A stretch of DNA of 64,000 nt. It comes from Nepenthes gracilis. Taxonomy: Eukaryota; Streptophyta; Magnoliopsida; Caryophyllales; Nepenthaceae. Position numbers and translations under genes: made by a program. Shown piece by piece: positions 32,462 through 42,873 of this stretch (position 1 is its first letter; every line of letters starts with the position of its first letter). The stretch is from contig BSYO01000013.1 of assembly GCA_033239525.1 (NCBI GenBank), positions 11,246,501-11,310,500 of the forward strand. Reading direction: 5' to 3'. The notes below the pieces were generated by a model. It was not told the origin of the DNA and did no database searches. It saw only the letters and a list, made by a program, of their open reading frames with translations.

Positions 32462-32556
32462 GGCATTACGCATCGCCAGTTCAATTGTAAAACACGAACA
32501 AGATGACCTCGGTTATCTTGTCCATGTCTTACAATTGAAGGGCGATGCGTAATGCC
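32462..32556. repeat. Long hairpin (about 42-bp arms, 10-bp loop)
   Basis: The left arm (32462-32504) begins GGCATTACGCATCGCC and ends GAACAAGAT. The right arm (32515-32556) is its reverse complement apart from a few mismatches and one indel. The loop is GACCTCGGTT. Copy 2 of the segment (58755-58800) keeps only the right arm: the left arm and about 420 bp beside it are absent. Confidence 0.8.
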
Positions 32557-33036
32557 TGTGTAGCTTATGAAGCTAAGCTACCAACGTAATTTCACTCGAT
32601 CCATGCCATTTTACCTACCTGGGGAGGGGAATCAGTGGTAGGTGAATAAGAGTGAGTTTAATGTCCATGTTAAACAAATCCTTTGGCCGCACCAGGACGG
32701 GGATATCAAACTCGGCTTGATTAGTCTCGGGTTGACAAGGTCCTGAATCGATCGCTCCGTCCGCAGAGTCGATCTGGTGTCACAGCGTCCGAGCTATGAA
32801 CCTTATGCCGGAGTAACCAAAGTCGATATTCCAGCACGCGGACTACTAAAAGAGTGGAAATATGAAGGGATGACTAATTAGAATTGGAAAACAATTTCCT
32901 TACAAAGAATTAAACGTGATTAAAAAGAGTTTCAAGAATAAGAGAATCTCTAGTGTGAGCTGATTTTTTTAAAAAAGGTCCTTGTCGGCACCATTTTTCT
33001 CATGCATGTGCCGGCAAGCATTGATTTTTACCATCT

Positions 33037-33041
33037 CATTT
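33037..33041 (+). repeat. Left target-site copy of element B (CATTT)
   Basis: CATTT precedes the LTR at 33042 and is repeated exactly at 42869-42873. The duplicated segment (59274-59278) has a single CATTT in the same context, which is the uninterrupted empty site. Confidence 0.9.
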
Positions 33042-33847
33042 TGATGGGTCCTGGAACCCTAGGCCCAAAATCGCAGACGTAGGCCCAAAGAGTCACGTAA
33101 GAAGGCTGGCCCAAAAGGCCCACAAGCCCGATCAAATCCCGATGGCTAACTTGCTTCCGAGCGCCTGGCAACCCGAACGGACACTGAGATCCGTTTGAGG
33201 ACGGGGACCACCAGAAAAGCCAAAATGACCCAGGCGCCAGCTCAGACAGCTTGCGCGGCGTATGCTGCCTCGAGCGACCAACGGCTCCTGACACGCCGTA
33301 CCTGTAGGGCATGCGCCTCTGAGCGCCGCATCTGCAGACTGTAATAGGTGTCCCTGTCACAGCCGCATCCACAGTAGTGGCGATGGTGGCAGGCAACCCT
33401 GACACGCCGCGCCACGTGTCGTCTCCCTTACGGCATCACGTTCCCTATAAATACCCTATTTTAGCAACTAAAAAAGGATCTGGATTCTAGATCCAACTAC
33501 TCATACTCGAGCAAGAGCCCTCCTGAGAAAAACAAAGGCAAAGAGAGGAGAGAAAAGAGAGAAGTTTATCTTCCTTACGCTGCAATACCCTGAGAACGTG
33601 AAAGTTTCCTGGGCGTCCATTGTATCTTCTCTTTACTATAGTGAGATTTCTGACTGCTCGTCCACTACGTGGTTTTCACCCTCGCCCGATTAAGGGGCTT
33701 TCGATTAAATGACGCAGCGTTCTCTTGTCCCCGTACTTTTCTCTCTATTCGAGTTCTACTTATTTTGTATTGCTCCAATCTACCGACCGCGCGCTTAAAA
33801 GCCGCTCGACTCAATCTAACGTACGGCCAGATTAAAAGGACGCAACA
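33042..33847 (+). mobile_element. 5' LTR of element B (806 bp)
   Basis: It starts TGATGGGTCCTGG and ends GGACGCAACA. It contains a CACGTG G-box (33413-33418) and TATAAATA (33446-33453). It aligns over its whole length with the 3' LTR (803 bp); the central GC-rich part differs by many small indels while the ends are nearly identical. Confidence 0.92.
33413..33453 (+). promoter_or_regulatory. G-box plus TATA box, element B 5' LTR promoter
   Basis: GCCACGTGTC places a CACGTG G-box at 33413-33418, and TATAAATA starts at 33446, a start-to-start spacing of 33 bp. The same arrangement with the same spacing occurs in the B 3' LTR (42423 and 42456) and in the LTR of element C (50379 and 50412). G-boxes bind bZIP/bHLH factors in plants; a role here is inferred. 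Confidence 0.6.
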
Positions 33848-33866
33848 TTGGCGCCGTCTGTGGGAA
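33848..33866 (+). other. Primer-binding site of element B
   Basis: TTGGCGCCGTCTGTGGGAA follows the LTR directly. The first nine bases after the T, TGGCGCCGT, match the 3' end of tRNA-Asp, as common in Tat elements. Confidence 0.8.
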
Positions 33867-33931
33867 CCGACTGAAAGTCTGCTTCTCACATTTTTTGCAA
33901 GTACACAGCAACGCAAGCTTCAAATCTCCAA

Positions 33932-35433
33932 ATGGTGAACACAAGGGCGCAGGCGAGCGCAGCCCCCAAAGAAGTGGCCTCACAAGGCGGTGGCGCTAGC
34001 CCCTGTGCTGGGGTTAAGGATCATCCCGATTCGGTGGTGAGGGGCTTGGCCGCCCAGGTAGCCGGCATGTCGCAGGCCTTTGTTGCCCTCTGTTCCAAAA
34101 TTGACCAGCTTAAGCCGGTGGCTCCCAGGCTTCCCCTGCCGAGGCGCCCTGGCCGGAAACGAATGAGGCGATCGCGAAAAACCTCGGTCGGCAGAAAACC
34201 CGAGGACCCAGGTGGCCACCAGCAGCAGAGCACCACGAAGGGTCGAGGACCAACCAGGTCCTCGGGTTCAAGGAGAAAGCCCCGAGAGGCGCCATTCTGA
34301 GGCCCAACGGAACCACCGCGACCATGACGATCAAGAGGCGGTTCCCCGAGATGCTCTCCCAATAGGAGCCCGCACGGTCCCATAACGCCGTGCAGTTCAG
34401 GAGCCTTACGAGTTAAGCCACTACCTGAACGAAAGAAGGACGGCTGCCCCACCCCGAGTGGAGGCCAGACCGGAAAGAGGATGGAATCTGATGCTGCGTG
34501 AGAGCAGCGGAGGAGGGGCTAACGTACTCCAATCTCCGTTTTCCACGGAGATTAGGACGAGGACGCTCCCCCCAAAGTTCAAGATGCCCAACCTGGAGTT
34601 GTACGACGGTAGCGGTGATCCCATGGACCACCTTAATCATTTCAGGGAGCACCTGAGCCTCCAGGGCCTGGACGAGACAACCATGTGCCAGTGCTTCCCT
34701 GACTCTGAAGGGGGATGCACGAATATGGTTTTACGGAATGCCCGTGGACTCTATCCGTGATTTTGGAGACCTGGCGATGTCTTTCCTGTCCCAGTTTGCC
34801 TCTAGCAGAAGAGTGGAGAAACAGCCCTGGCACCTCACTCGAATCAAGCAAGGGGCCAGGGAGAGCTTGAGAGGATTCCTGGCACGGTTTGCAGCGGAGG
34901 CCAGGCAGAACCCGAGGCTGACCGACGAGGTGAAGCTGAACGCCTTCCTCTCGGCCCTCGAAGGGGGTGCTTTCTTTAAGCACCTCATCCACAAAGGCCC
35001 GCAGACCTTCATAGAGGCTGAGGCTGAGGCTGTGGCCAGAGCTTACATCGCGGCCGAAGAGGCCAACGACGCCAAAAGGCCTGTGAGGGACAAGCACCCT
35101 CATCAGAAGGCCGCAGAGGGAAAAAGGAAATCTAGGGACTATCAAAGTCCCCAGACGTCAAAGAAACACCATAAGGCCGAGCAGAGCTCTCGGAGAGAGC
35201 CACGGCCAATCCATCTCACGCAGCTGAACGACTCCCGCACCAATGTCCTCATGCAGATCCGGGGAGAAAAATTCCTGAAGTGGCCCAAGCAACTGAAGAA
35301 CCCGGACGGTGGGGACCAATCAAAATATTGCGACTTCCACCGCTCCGGGGGTCACAGTACGGAGGACCGCAAGACCGGCAGAGAGGAGATTCAAGAGCTT
35401 ATCGAGAGAGGACACCTCGGCCGCTTCCTTTGA
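33932..35433 (+). pseudogene. Tat gag, element B (broken)
   Basis: It starts MVNTRAQAS at 33932. The first frame stops at 34300 after a basic Arg/Lys-rich stretch. The capsid-like core resumes at 34458-34760 (TLPPKFKMPNLELYDGSGDP, HLNHFREHLSLQG, MCQCFPDSEGG). It shifts frame near 34720 and continues open at 34738-35433 with SQFASSRR, RIKQGARESLRGFLARF and LNAFLSALEGG. At the end comes a CDFHRSGGHSTEDR zinc-knuckle-like motif in which the last Cys is Arg. Gag would package RNA; at least two frame changes and the lost Cys make this copy defective. Element A shares the same domain order, and element C shares the starter-to-knuckle ends. Confidence 0.85.
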
Positions 35434-35689
35434 GGCCGGTGACGCGGGCCTCGGGGCCCGAGGCAGTGGAGGCAGAGCCCCGAGAACCCAGGAGTGGCTG
35501 CGGGGTCGTGAACATGATCTCGGCCAGGCCGGGCCGGGGGAGACGGCGTGAGTCACAGCTGCGAAGAGGCCAAGGGACGGGGCTTGGGAGTGAAGACAAT
35601 GTTATCTCGCTTTGAAGAGGGACTTAGACCATGTAACTTCTCCTCACTCCGACCCCCTGGTTGTAACCGCACTTTTCGTTTGAGATGGA

Positions 35690-38600
35690 GCAAATGACTA
35701 CGGATGAAACGAGTATTTGTTGATAATAGAAGCTCTCGCAATTTCTTTGTATCTTGATGCTTTCTTCAAATTAGGACTTAAGAAGAATCAAATGAAAGCG
35801 CCGGAAGGGCCACTCTACGGGCTGGACAACGAGCCAGTGCCCGTCCAGGGTATCATCCAGTTGGAGGTAACCCTGGGAACGTATCCGAGGACAGCATCGA
35901 AGGTCCTCACCTTCCTCGTCATGGACCTGCCCTCGGTCTATAACGCGATACTGGACGGCCTTGCTTGGCCGCGTTCAACGCAGTAACCTCCATCCCACAT
36001 CTTAAGATGAAGTTCCCCACCCCGTGTGGGGTAGGAGAGGTCCTCAGGGACTAGTCAACCGGACGGATGTGTTACTTGGCGCAGACCGAGCAAGTAACGT
36101 TTTCGCAACCCATGGAAGACCTCGACCTCAGGGACGAGGCAACACTGCAACACGCTCAGCCCGGAGAACCTGTAGTCTGAGTCCCGTTGAATCCCGCGGA
36201 TCAGGAGAAGTATGTCCAAATAGGGAGCTCACTCTCAGAGACAGTAAGGGACCAACTTGTCAGTTTTCTATGAGAGAACTCGGACGTGTTCGCATGGTCC
36301 CCCAGTGACATGCCCGGGATCTCACCCGAGGTCATCGTCCACAAGTTAAGCGTCGATCCTCGGCATAAGCCGGTCAGACAGAAGCGCAGGAACTATTCCA
36401 TAGAGAAGTTGGTAGCCATCCGCGAGGAGGTCAATAAACTCCTGGATGCTGGATTTGTCCGAGAGGTCCAATTCCGGAACTGGCTGGCCAACGTTGTCAT
36501 GGTAAAAAAGAGCAATGGGAAGTGGAGGATGTGCGTGGACTTCACCGACCTCAACAAGGCGTGCCCCAAAGACAGCTTCCTGTTGCCCAGGATCGACCAC
36601 CTTGTGGACTCGACGTCCGGCCATGAACTCTTAAGCTTTATGGATGCGTACTCGGGTAACAACCAGATCAAAATGAGCCCCGAGGACGAGGAGCACACGT
36701 CATTCATGACGGACCAAGGGACATACTGTTATAAGGTAATGCCCTTTGGTCTCAAGAACGCATGAGCGACTTATCAACGGCTCGTGAATAAGATGTTCAA
36801 AGACTAGATGGGCAGAAACGTAGAGGTATACGTTGGCGACATGCTCGTCAAGAGCGGATGAGCAAATGACCACGTGAAGGACTTGGCCGAGACCTTCCAT
36901 GTGCTCGTAACCCACGGTATGAAGCTCAACCCCGTAAGTGCACTTTCGGGTGTTGCCCTCGGAAAATTCTTGGGCTACATCGTATCACACCGAGGAATCG
37001 AGGTAAACCCGAAAAAGATTCAAGCGATCCACGGGGCATGCGGTCTCATGACGGTGAAGGAGGTTGACTTTACCGGGCGAGTGGCCGCCCTCTCCCGCTT
37101 CCTAGCAAAGTCGGCTGAGAAGCACCTGTCATTCTTCAAAGCCCTAAAGGGAACAAAATCCCAGGATTTTCGGTGGAGTGATGACTGCGATGAGGCATTC
37201 CAAGGACTCAAGAGCTACCTCTCAAGTCTGCCCCTCTTAGCTTCTCCTCAGCAGGGCGAGGAGCTATACTTGTACCTCTCCGTGTCCGACGCAGCGCTGA
37301 GCTCGGTTTTAGTACGAGAGCAGCATGGCAAGCAGCAGCCCGTGTATTACGTCAGCAAGACTCTCGTGGGCGTCGAGACCAGATATCCCCTGACGGAGAA
37401 GGTGGCCTTGGCGTTGGTCGATTCCGCGAGGAAGCTCAGGCCATACTTCCAAGCGCACAAGGTAATAGTCCTAACCGATCAGCCTTTAAGGGCAATTTTA
37501 CAGAAACCCGAGATCTCCGGCCGGCTGATCAAGTGGGCCATCTAATTGGGGGAATTTGACATAGAGTTCCGTCCGAGACCAGCCTTAAAGGGACAGGCGC
37601 TCGCGGACTTTCTCGTTGAGATGACGGCACCGCCCACTTGCGACGAGGACTAGACTACGACGGACAAGTTCAGCAGAGCCCCCGCTTGGACCTTGCACGT
37701 GGACGGCTCCTCTATGAAGGACGGCTGCAGAGCGGGGATTGTGTTGCGCACACCTGAGGGGATGGAGATAAACTACTCGCTAACGTTGGGGTTCTCGGCC
37801 ACAAACAACGTCGCAGAGTATGAAGCCTTGCTAGCCGGACTCCAACTCGCCAAGGAATGCTCGGCCAGAGAGCTGGTCATCTATAGTGACTCCGAGTTGG
37901 TCATTAATCAGGTCCACGGAAGCTTCGATGTCAACAACGAGCAGCTATCCAAGTACCTTTCAAATGTCAAGGACATGATCGTGGGATTCAAGATGGTCAA
38001 GTTCATCCACATCCCGCGAGAGGAAAACGCCAAAGCCGACACGCTTGCGCGAGCCGCGGCTTCAGGAGATCCTGAACAGTACGCCAGGGGGATGCGAGAA
38101 ATCCTAAGCAGGTCTAGCATTAAAGACCCCGAGCGGGAGGTGATGCAGGTCGCGGACGGGAGCACCTGGATGACTCCCTACTTGAAGTTTTTGTCCGATG
38201 GCTCGCTGGCTGAGGACCCGAGCGAGGCCAAGAAGATAAAGAAGACAGCGGGTTGGTACACAATCGTGGACGGCCGGCTGTATCGATGGGGCTTCTCGGC
38301 CCCTTACTTAAGGTGCCTCACTCCAGAGGAAGCCGAATACGCCCTGCAAGAGGTACATCTCGGAATATGCGGATCCCATGTTGGGGGAAAGAACCTAGCT
38401 TTTAAGCTTATGAGGCAAGGGTACTACCGCCACTATGAAATATGACGCCATGGATTTCGTGCGCCAAATGCGAGAGTTGCCAACTTCACAGCAACATGAG
38501 CCATCGCCCCCACACGGATCTCCGGGTGCTGCAATCCCCATGGCCGTTCGCCCAATGGGGGCTTGACATCCTCAGACCATTTTCTCTCACTCCCGGACAA

Positions 38601-39390
38601 AGGAAATTCCTAATTGTGGGAATTGACTACTTCACCAAATGGGTGGAAGCAGTACCGCTGGCCAAAACAACAGAGCAAAACGCGACGGAGTTCCTCCGGC
38701 AGAACATTGTGTGCAGGTTTGGAGTGCCCTAGTGCATCGTGACTGACAACGGGACGCAGTTCACTGGAAAGCGGTTCACTAAGTACTGCGAAAGCCTGAG
38801 GATCAACACGGGTGCACCGTCGTGCTGGCATACCATGAGCCAACGGGTAGGTGGAAGTGACAAACCGCACAATCCTACATGGGCTAAAAACCAGGCTGGA
38901 ATCATCTGAGGGCTCATGGGTACATGAATTGCCCTCGATCCTCTTATACGGGACAACGCACGAGAGCCAAGAGAGACCCTTTCAACCTTTGCACGGGGTT
39001 CAAGCTGTCATCCCAATAGAAGTATGCCTCACCAGCCCCCGGGTTGGGTGCTTTAGCGCAACGGATAACAGCCAAAGGCTCCGAGAAAGCCTCGATGCCC
39101 TCGAGGAAGTTCGCGACCAGGCGAGACTTAGGGTAGTGACCTACCAACAACGGGTGGCCTGCTATTACAACAAGAAGGTGAAGGCGCGACCATTCGAGGT
39201 CGGGGATCTCGTACGAAGAAGCGTGGAAACCACAGGAAAAATAGCTGGAAGGAACAAGCTCTCACCAAACTGGGAAGGGCCGTTTTTGGTCTCGGCTATC
39301 CTTCGAGGAGGAGCTTATAAGCTACGCACCCAAGATGGCAGGTGATACCCCGGACTGAACGCCGTTCACCTAAGGAAATACTACCGGTGA
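35690..39390 (+). pseudogene. Tat pol, element B (protease-RT-RNase H-integrase, broken)
   Basis: Protease lies at about 35690-36060, with active site VDNRSS instead of the expected Gly at the third position and a frame change near 35960. RT lies at 36286-36900: RMCVDFTDLNKACPKDSF, LSFMDAYSGNNQIKM, MPFGLKNA then a TGA, and the catalytic motif reads YVGD (GGC at 36835-36837) where element A keeps YVDD. The connection and tether region runs to 37545. RNase H is at 37693-38050, with HVDGSS, AEYEAL and YSDSELV present. The integrase zinc finger (HLGICGSH, CESCQ) and core are at 38240-39350 in three frames: WGLDILRPF, VTDNGTQF and EVTNRT retain the DDE residues. The C-terminus has FEVGDLVRR, KLSPNWEGPFLV and LRKYYR. 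Three or more frameshifts and four or more stops are present. Confidence 0.88.
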
Positions 39391-39410
39391 AAGGCGGAGT
39401 CATCTCAACA

Positions 39411-39690
39411 AACAAAACTTGGCGCCAACCCGAGCGGCCCGGTAGTCGGACCCAGTGGTCGAGCAACAAAATTTGGCGCCAACCCGGCGGCCCCAGTGGG
39501 ACAGTGGTGGTGCAACAAAACTTGGCGCCAACCCCGAGCCCCCCAGTCGGACGCCAATGGTCAGGCAACAAAACTTGGGCGCCAACCCTAGCGGCCCCCG
39601 CGGTCGGACCCTAGTGGTCAGGCGACAAAAACTCGACTGCGACCAAGCGACCCCAAAGGTCAAGCCCTTGAGGTCATAACAAAACTTGGC
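39411..39690 (+). repeat. About 53-bp tandem array with a TTGGCGCCAA palindrome, element B
   Basis: Units start near 39412, 39466, 39515, 39568 and 39624, with a further partial one near 39678. Each of the first four carries ACAAAAYTTGGCGCCAACCC, with one extra G in the fourth. TTGGCGCCAA is a perfect palindrome whose first eight bases equal the start of the element's own primer-binding context TTGGCGCCGT. The array lies just after the pol stop and before the antisense ORF. Confidence 0.8.
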
Positions 39691-39793
39691 TGTAACAAAA
39701 AAAAAAAAGAGAAAGAGGCACTTGTGGTAAACTCAAGGATCTCCTTTTATTTCATAAAAATACAATACAACAACACAAAGGGAGAAACGAAGT

Positions 39794-41657
39794 CTAGCCC
39801 TCGCAGGCGCCCTGAGGTAGAACGGCTCCAGATGGCTCTCCTAGAGACGAGGAATCCTCCCCGTGGCTCGAAGTTCCCGGTTGGTCTGATGAGCGAGGAC
39901 CCGCTGAGGAGCTTGGACCCGAGGACCCAGAAAATGGCCTGTCTCGAAGACCGTACACATCCTGAGGGCGCACGGCGCTCGCGTTACGCGGATCAAACAC
40001 AACAGTAGGAAACTGTGGATACAAGACCCGCATCAGCCGACGGCATAGATGGATGCCGTCCCAGAACTTGGCCTCCAGTACGGGGGCCATGTCAGGGATC
40101 TTTACCGAGGTCCTTTGCGTCCCCTCTAGCTAAAGGTTTCGTTCCATCAGGAAGCCATATCGAACCTCTAAGAGCCTCAGGGCTTCCTCAGATGAAGCAA
40201 GCGCCACGCGAAGCCGCTGGATCTCTTCTTGGGCGGCCCTCGAAGACTCCGACTGTCGTCGAGACCGAGCAATTTCGCCCACCAGTCGGCTAAGGCCACT
40301 AATCAAATCTTGGAGCTGCAAAAAGAACCAAAACCACTTAGAAGCAGTCAACAGAAAGTGGGACAAAGAAAAAGGTAGCAAAGTACTTGAGAAATGACAG
40401 GATCTTGAGTGGGGGCAATCTCCCCTGGGACCTCGGGCACGAGTGGGCACTCCGCGGGCACCGCAGGAACATCAAGGGCGGCCTCGGAGGAAGGACCTTC
40501 AGGGATGGGGGGCTCCGCTACCTCCGGGACGTCAGCGACGGCCGGGATCTCCAAGACTGCGACCACAGCCTCCTCGCCGCTAAGAAGGTCAGAGATATCC
40601 CCAGCAGTAAACGCGGCGGCGGCCTCCATCTCATGAGGCTCTACGACCTCGTCCAAGGCTGCCTCCTCCGAGGCCTCAAAAGCCATAGGATCATCAGAAG
40701 GATGATCCGCAGAGATAGCAGAGGCCTCAAGACGGACCTCGATACCAGAGGAAGGTGTTGCGGTCACCCCGGACTCCACAGAAGGACCAGAAGTCAGCCC
40801 CGCAGCCTTCTTAACCATGGGGGCTATGACGAGGTCATCGTCTGAGGAAGACTCACCAGCAACGTTCGGTGGATCCTCAGGGACCTCAATCCGCGGGCTC
40901 TTCGGAGGCCACTCGGAGGGCTCCTAAATCACAAGAGGACCCTCTCTTTTCCGCAGCTTCTTCTTCTTCTTCTTTTTCGAAGCAGCAATGGCAAAATCAC
41001 CGGATGACACCGCCAACTTGGCTTCCTCTAGCTTTTTAGGGGACAGCCAGATGTTCTTCTTCCCCATGTTGAAGCCGCCCGGTCCGCCAGCACTAAGTTC
41101 ATGACCTCCCTGGAGGCCTCCCTCTCCTCGTCAGTGATATCAGAGCCATATTTGCTAGCGACGTTTCCCCACGCGGAGGAGAGCTCCCAGTCCTCAGCCA
41201 CCTTAAGGAAGAAGAACTTGTCCTTCCACATTTTAGTGGAATCCGGGTTCCCACCGCTCATCTTAGAGAACTCGGGGCGGGGGGTCATGACGATCCAATC
41301 AAGGTTATGATTGAAGCGAAACATGACCTTCACCATGACCGCCTTAAGAGTCTTGCTATGGCAGCGCACGAATACACGCAAAGAAACCAAGTACCTGAAG
41401 GCGTTGGGCTGAAGACTCGCGAGCGGAATGGCCAACTCCTTCATCAGGCGGCGGAGCTCGGCGGGAACAGGAAAACGAAGTCCACCTTTGAGGTGAACCT
41501 CGTATACGGCAATGTAACCGCTGGGCGGACTGCGCGCCCTCTCTGCGGCTCCTGGAACCACCATCGAGTCAGACGTCGGGATGCTGTATTTTGCCCTGAT
41601 CTGCTCGAGATCCTGAGAAGAAAGGGAAGAGGCAATATCTTTAACGCCGGGAGCCAT
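39794..41657 (-). pseudogene. Antisense extra ORF of element B with a possible intron
   Basis: The minus-strand start is ATG at 41657 (MAPGVKDIASSL). The N-terminal half is open to 41028 and carries the putative gypsy-type transposon (PF04195-like) region: SGYIAVYEVHLKGGLRFPVP, LQPNAFRYLVSLRVFV, WKDKFFFLKV. A frameshift near 41045 leads to SPKKLEEAKLAVSS, a Lys/Arg-rich nuclear-localisation-like stretch and a stop near 40925. An acidic Ala/Glu/Pro-rich part (40845-40390) follows, then a candidate 71-bp intron (40386-40316, GTACTT...TTTTTGCAG), a coiled coil (40315-40135), one TAG at 40130 and the C-terminal KFWDGIHLCRRL block ending at 39794. Its role is unknown; element A encodes a related protein. 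Confidence 0.75.
40316..40386 (-). other. Candidate intron in the antisense ORF of element B
   Basis: On the minus strand CTCAA|GTACTTTG opens and a T-rich stretch ends in TTTTTGCAG|CTCCAAG. Removing these 71 bases joins the acidic segment to the coiled-coil segment. The intervening codons are otherwise atypical (Phe/Leu/Cys-rich). This is a splice-site pattern inference without transcript evidence. Confidence 0.45.
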
Positions 41658-42050
41658 GGCAGCAAGCAAGGAAAACAAAGCGCCGTGAGGATTCTCGAAG
41701 AACGCCAAGGGAAGAAAGAAGAAAACGCAAAGAATTAATGAGAATGCGACGAAGGATTTAAAGAAATTTTCAAACAAGTGAAAAGGCGCCCTCATCATGA
41801 CCATTCCACGTGTCAGCTCCCCATACGCAGTAGGCGAGCGCAGGCCTTAGGGCTTCCAGAGGTGACGTCACATCAGTCGCCCATCGCATTCAATGCTCCA
41901 CGAGGAGGTGAAACGGCAGCGGAAGATAGGTCTTGTGTTCGCAAGAAGATCTCGGACACCTTCCGCCCCAGTGGAAGGCGAAGATCGCAGTCTATCACGG
42001 CAAGAAGATGTTTGCAAGGCATGTCAAACGGCTGAGTCCTCAAACCGCTT

Positions 42051-42065
42051 GACAAGGGGGGCTCA
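42051..42065 (+). other. Polypurine tract of element B
   Basis: GACAAGGGGGGCTCA precedes the 3' LTR directly. Confidence 0.65.
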
Positions 42066-42868
42066 TAATGGGTCCTGGAACCCTAGGCCCAAAATCGCAG
42101 ACGCAGGCCCAAAGAGTCACGTAAGAAGGTGGCCCCAAAGGCCCACGGATCAAATCCCGATGGCTAACTTGCTTAGCGCGCTGGCAACCCCGAGCAGACA
42201 CCGAGATCCGTTTGAGGCTGGGACCACGAGAAAAAAGCCAAAATGGCCGTCGCCCGGCTCGAGGCGGCTGCGCATGCTGTCACGAGCGACCAACGACTCG
42301 ACACGCCGTACCTACAGGGCATGCGCCTCTGGAAGGCCGTCATGAGGACTCGTGACAGTGTCACTGTCTGCCCGCATCCACAGTAGTGGCGATGGTGGCA
42401 GGCAACCCTGACACGCCAGCGCCACGTGTCGTCTCCCTTACGGCATCACGTTCCCTATAAATACCCTATTTTAGCAACTGAAAAAGGATCTTGATTTTGG
42501 ATCCAACTACTCATACTCGAGCAAGAGCCCTCCAGAGAAAAACAAAGACAAAGAGAGGAGAGAAAAGAGAGAAGTTTATCTTCCTTACGCTGCAATACCC
42601 TGAGAATGTGAAAGTTTCCCAGGCATCCATTGTATCTTCTCTTTACTATAGTGAGATTTCTCGGACTGCTCGTCCACTGCCGTGGTTTTTCACCCCTCGT
42701 CAGATTAAGGGGCTTTCCATTTAAACAAACGCGTTCTCCCACTGTCCCCGTACTTTTCTCTCTCTATTCGAGTTCTACTTATTTTGTATTGCTCCAATCT
42801 GCCCGACCGCGCGCTTAAAAAGCCGCTCGACTCAATCTAACGTACGGCCAGATTAAAAGGACGCAACA
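42066..42868 (+). mobile_element. 3' LTR of element B (803 bp)
   Basis: It begins TAATGGGTCC, the terminal TG being mutated to TA, and ends GGACGCAACA. G-box and TATA are at 42423-42428 and 42456-42463. It is followed by the CATTT target copy. Confidence 0.92.
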
Positions 42869-42873
42869 CATTT

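Larger units (their letters stand above)
29867..33041. other. Flanking unique-type sequence of the duplication, no gene recognised
   Basis: AT-rich sequence, duplicated at 57065-59280. Short open frames (29838-30215 plus, 30324-30569 plus, 31864-32199 minus) have no recognisable family. The plus frame at 30324 is Glu/Lys-rich and lies in the block missing from copy 2. A CTCGG-rich stretch (31960-32500) is compositionally distinct. A 43-bp-arm hairpin lies at 32462-32556. Confidence 0.5.
33042..42868 (+). mobile_element. Complete Tat-type Ty3/gypsy retrotransposon B
   Basis: Length is 9,827 bp: 5' LTR 33042-33847, primer site 33848-33866, gag 33932-35433, pol about 35690-39390, a tandem-repeat zone 39411-39690, an antisense ORF 41657-39794, a polypurine tract 42051-42065 and 3' LTR 42066-42868. 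Target duplications CATTT are exact. All coding regions carry frameshifts or stops, and the RT catalytic motif and protease active site are changed, so it is not autonomous now. It inserted after the local segmental duplication. Confidence 0.92.

Noticed and set aside
33665..33938. Frames across the LTR end of B on both strands
   Set aside because: They span the LTR terminus and primer site and have no conservation in the other Tat elements.
34021..34652. Several long minus-strand frames opposite gag of element B
   Set aside because: Pro/Arg/Gly-rich shadows of the GC-rich gag on the other strand.
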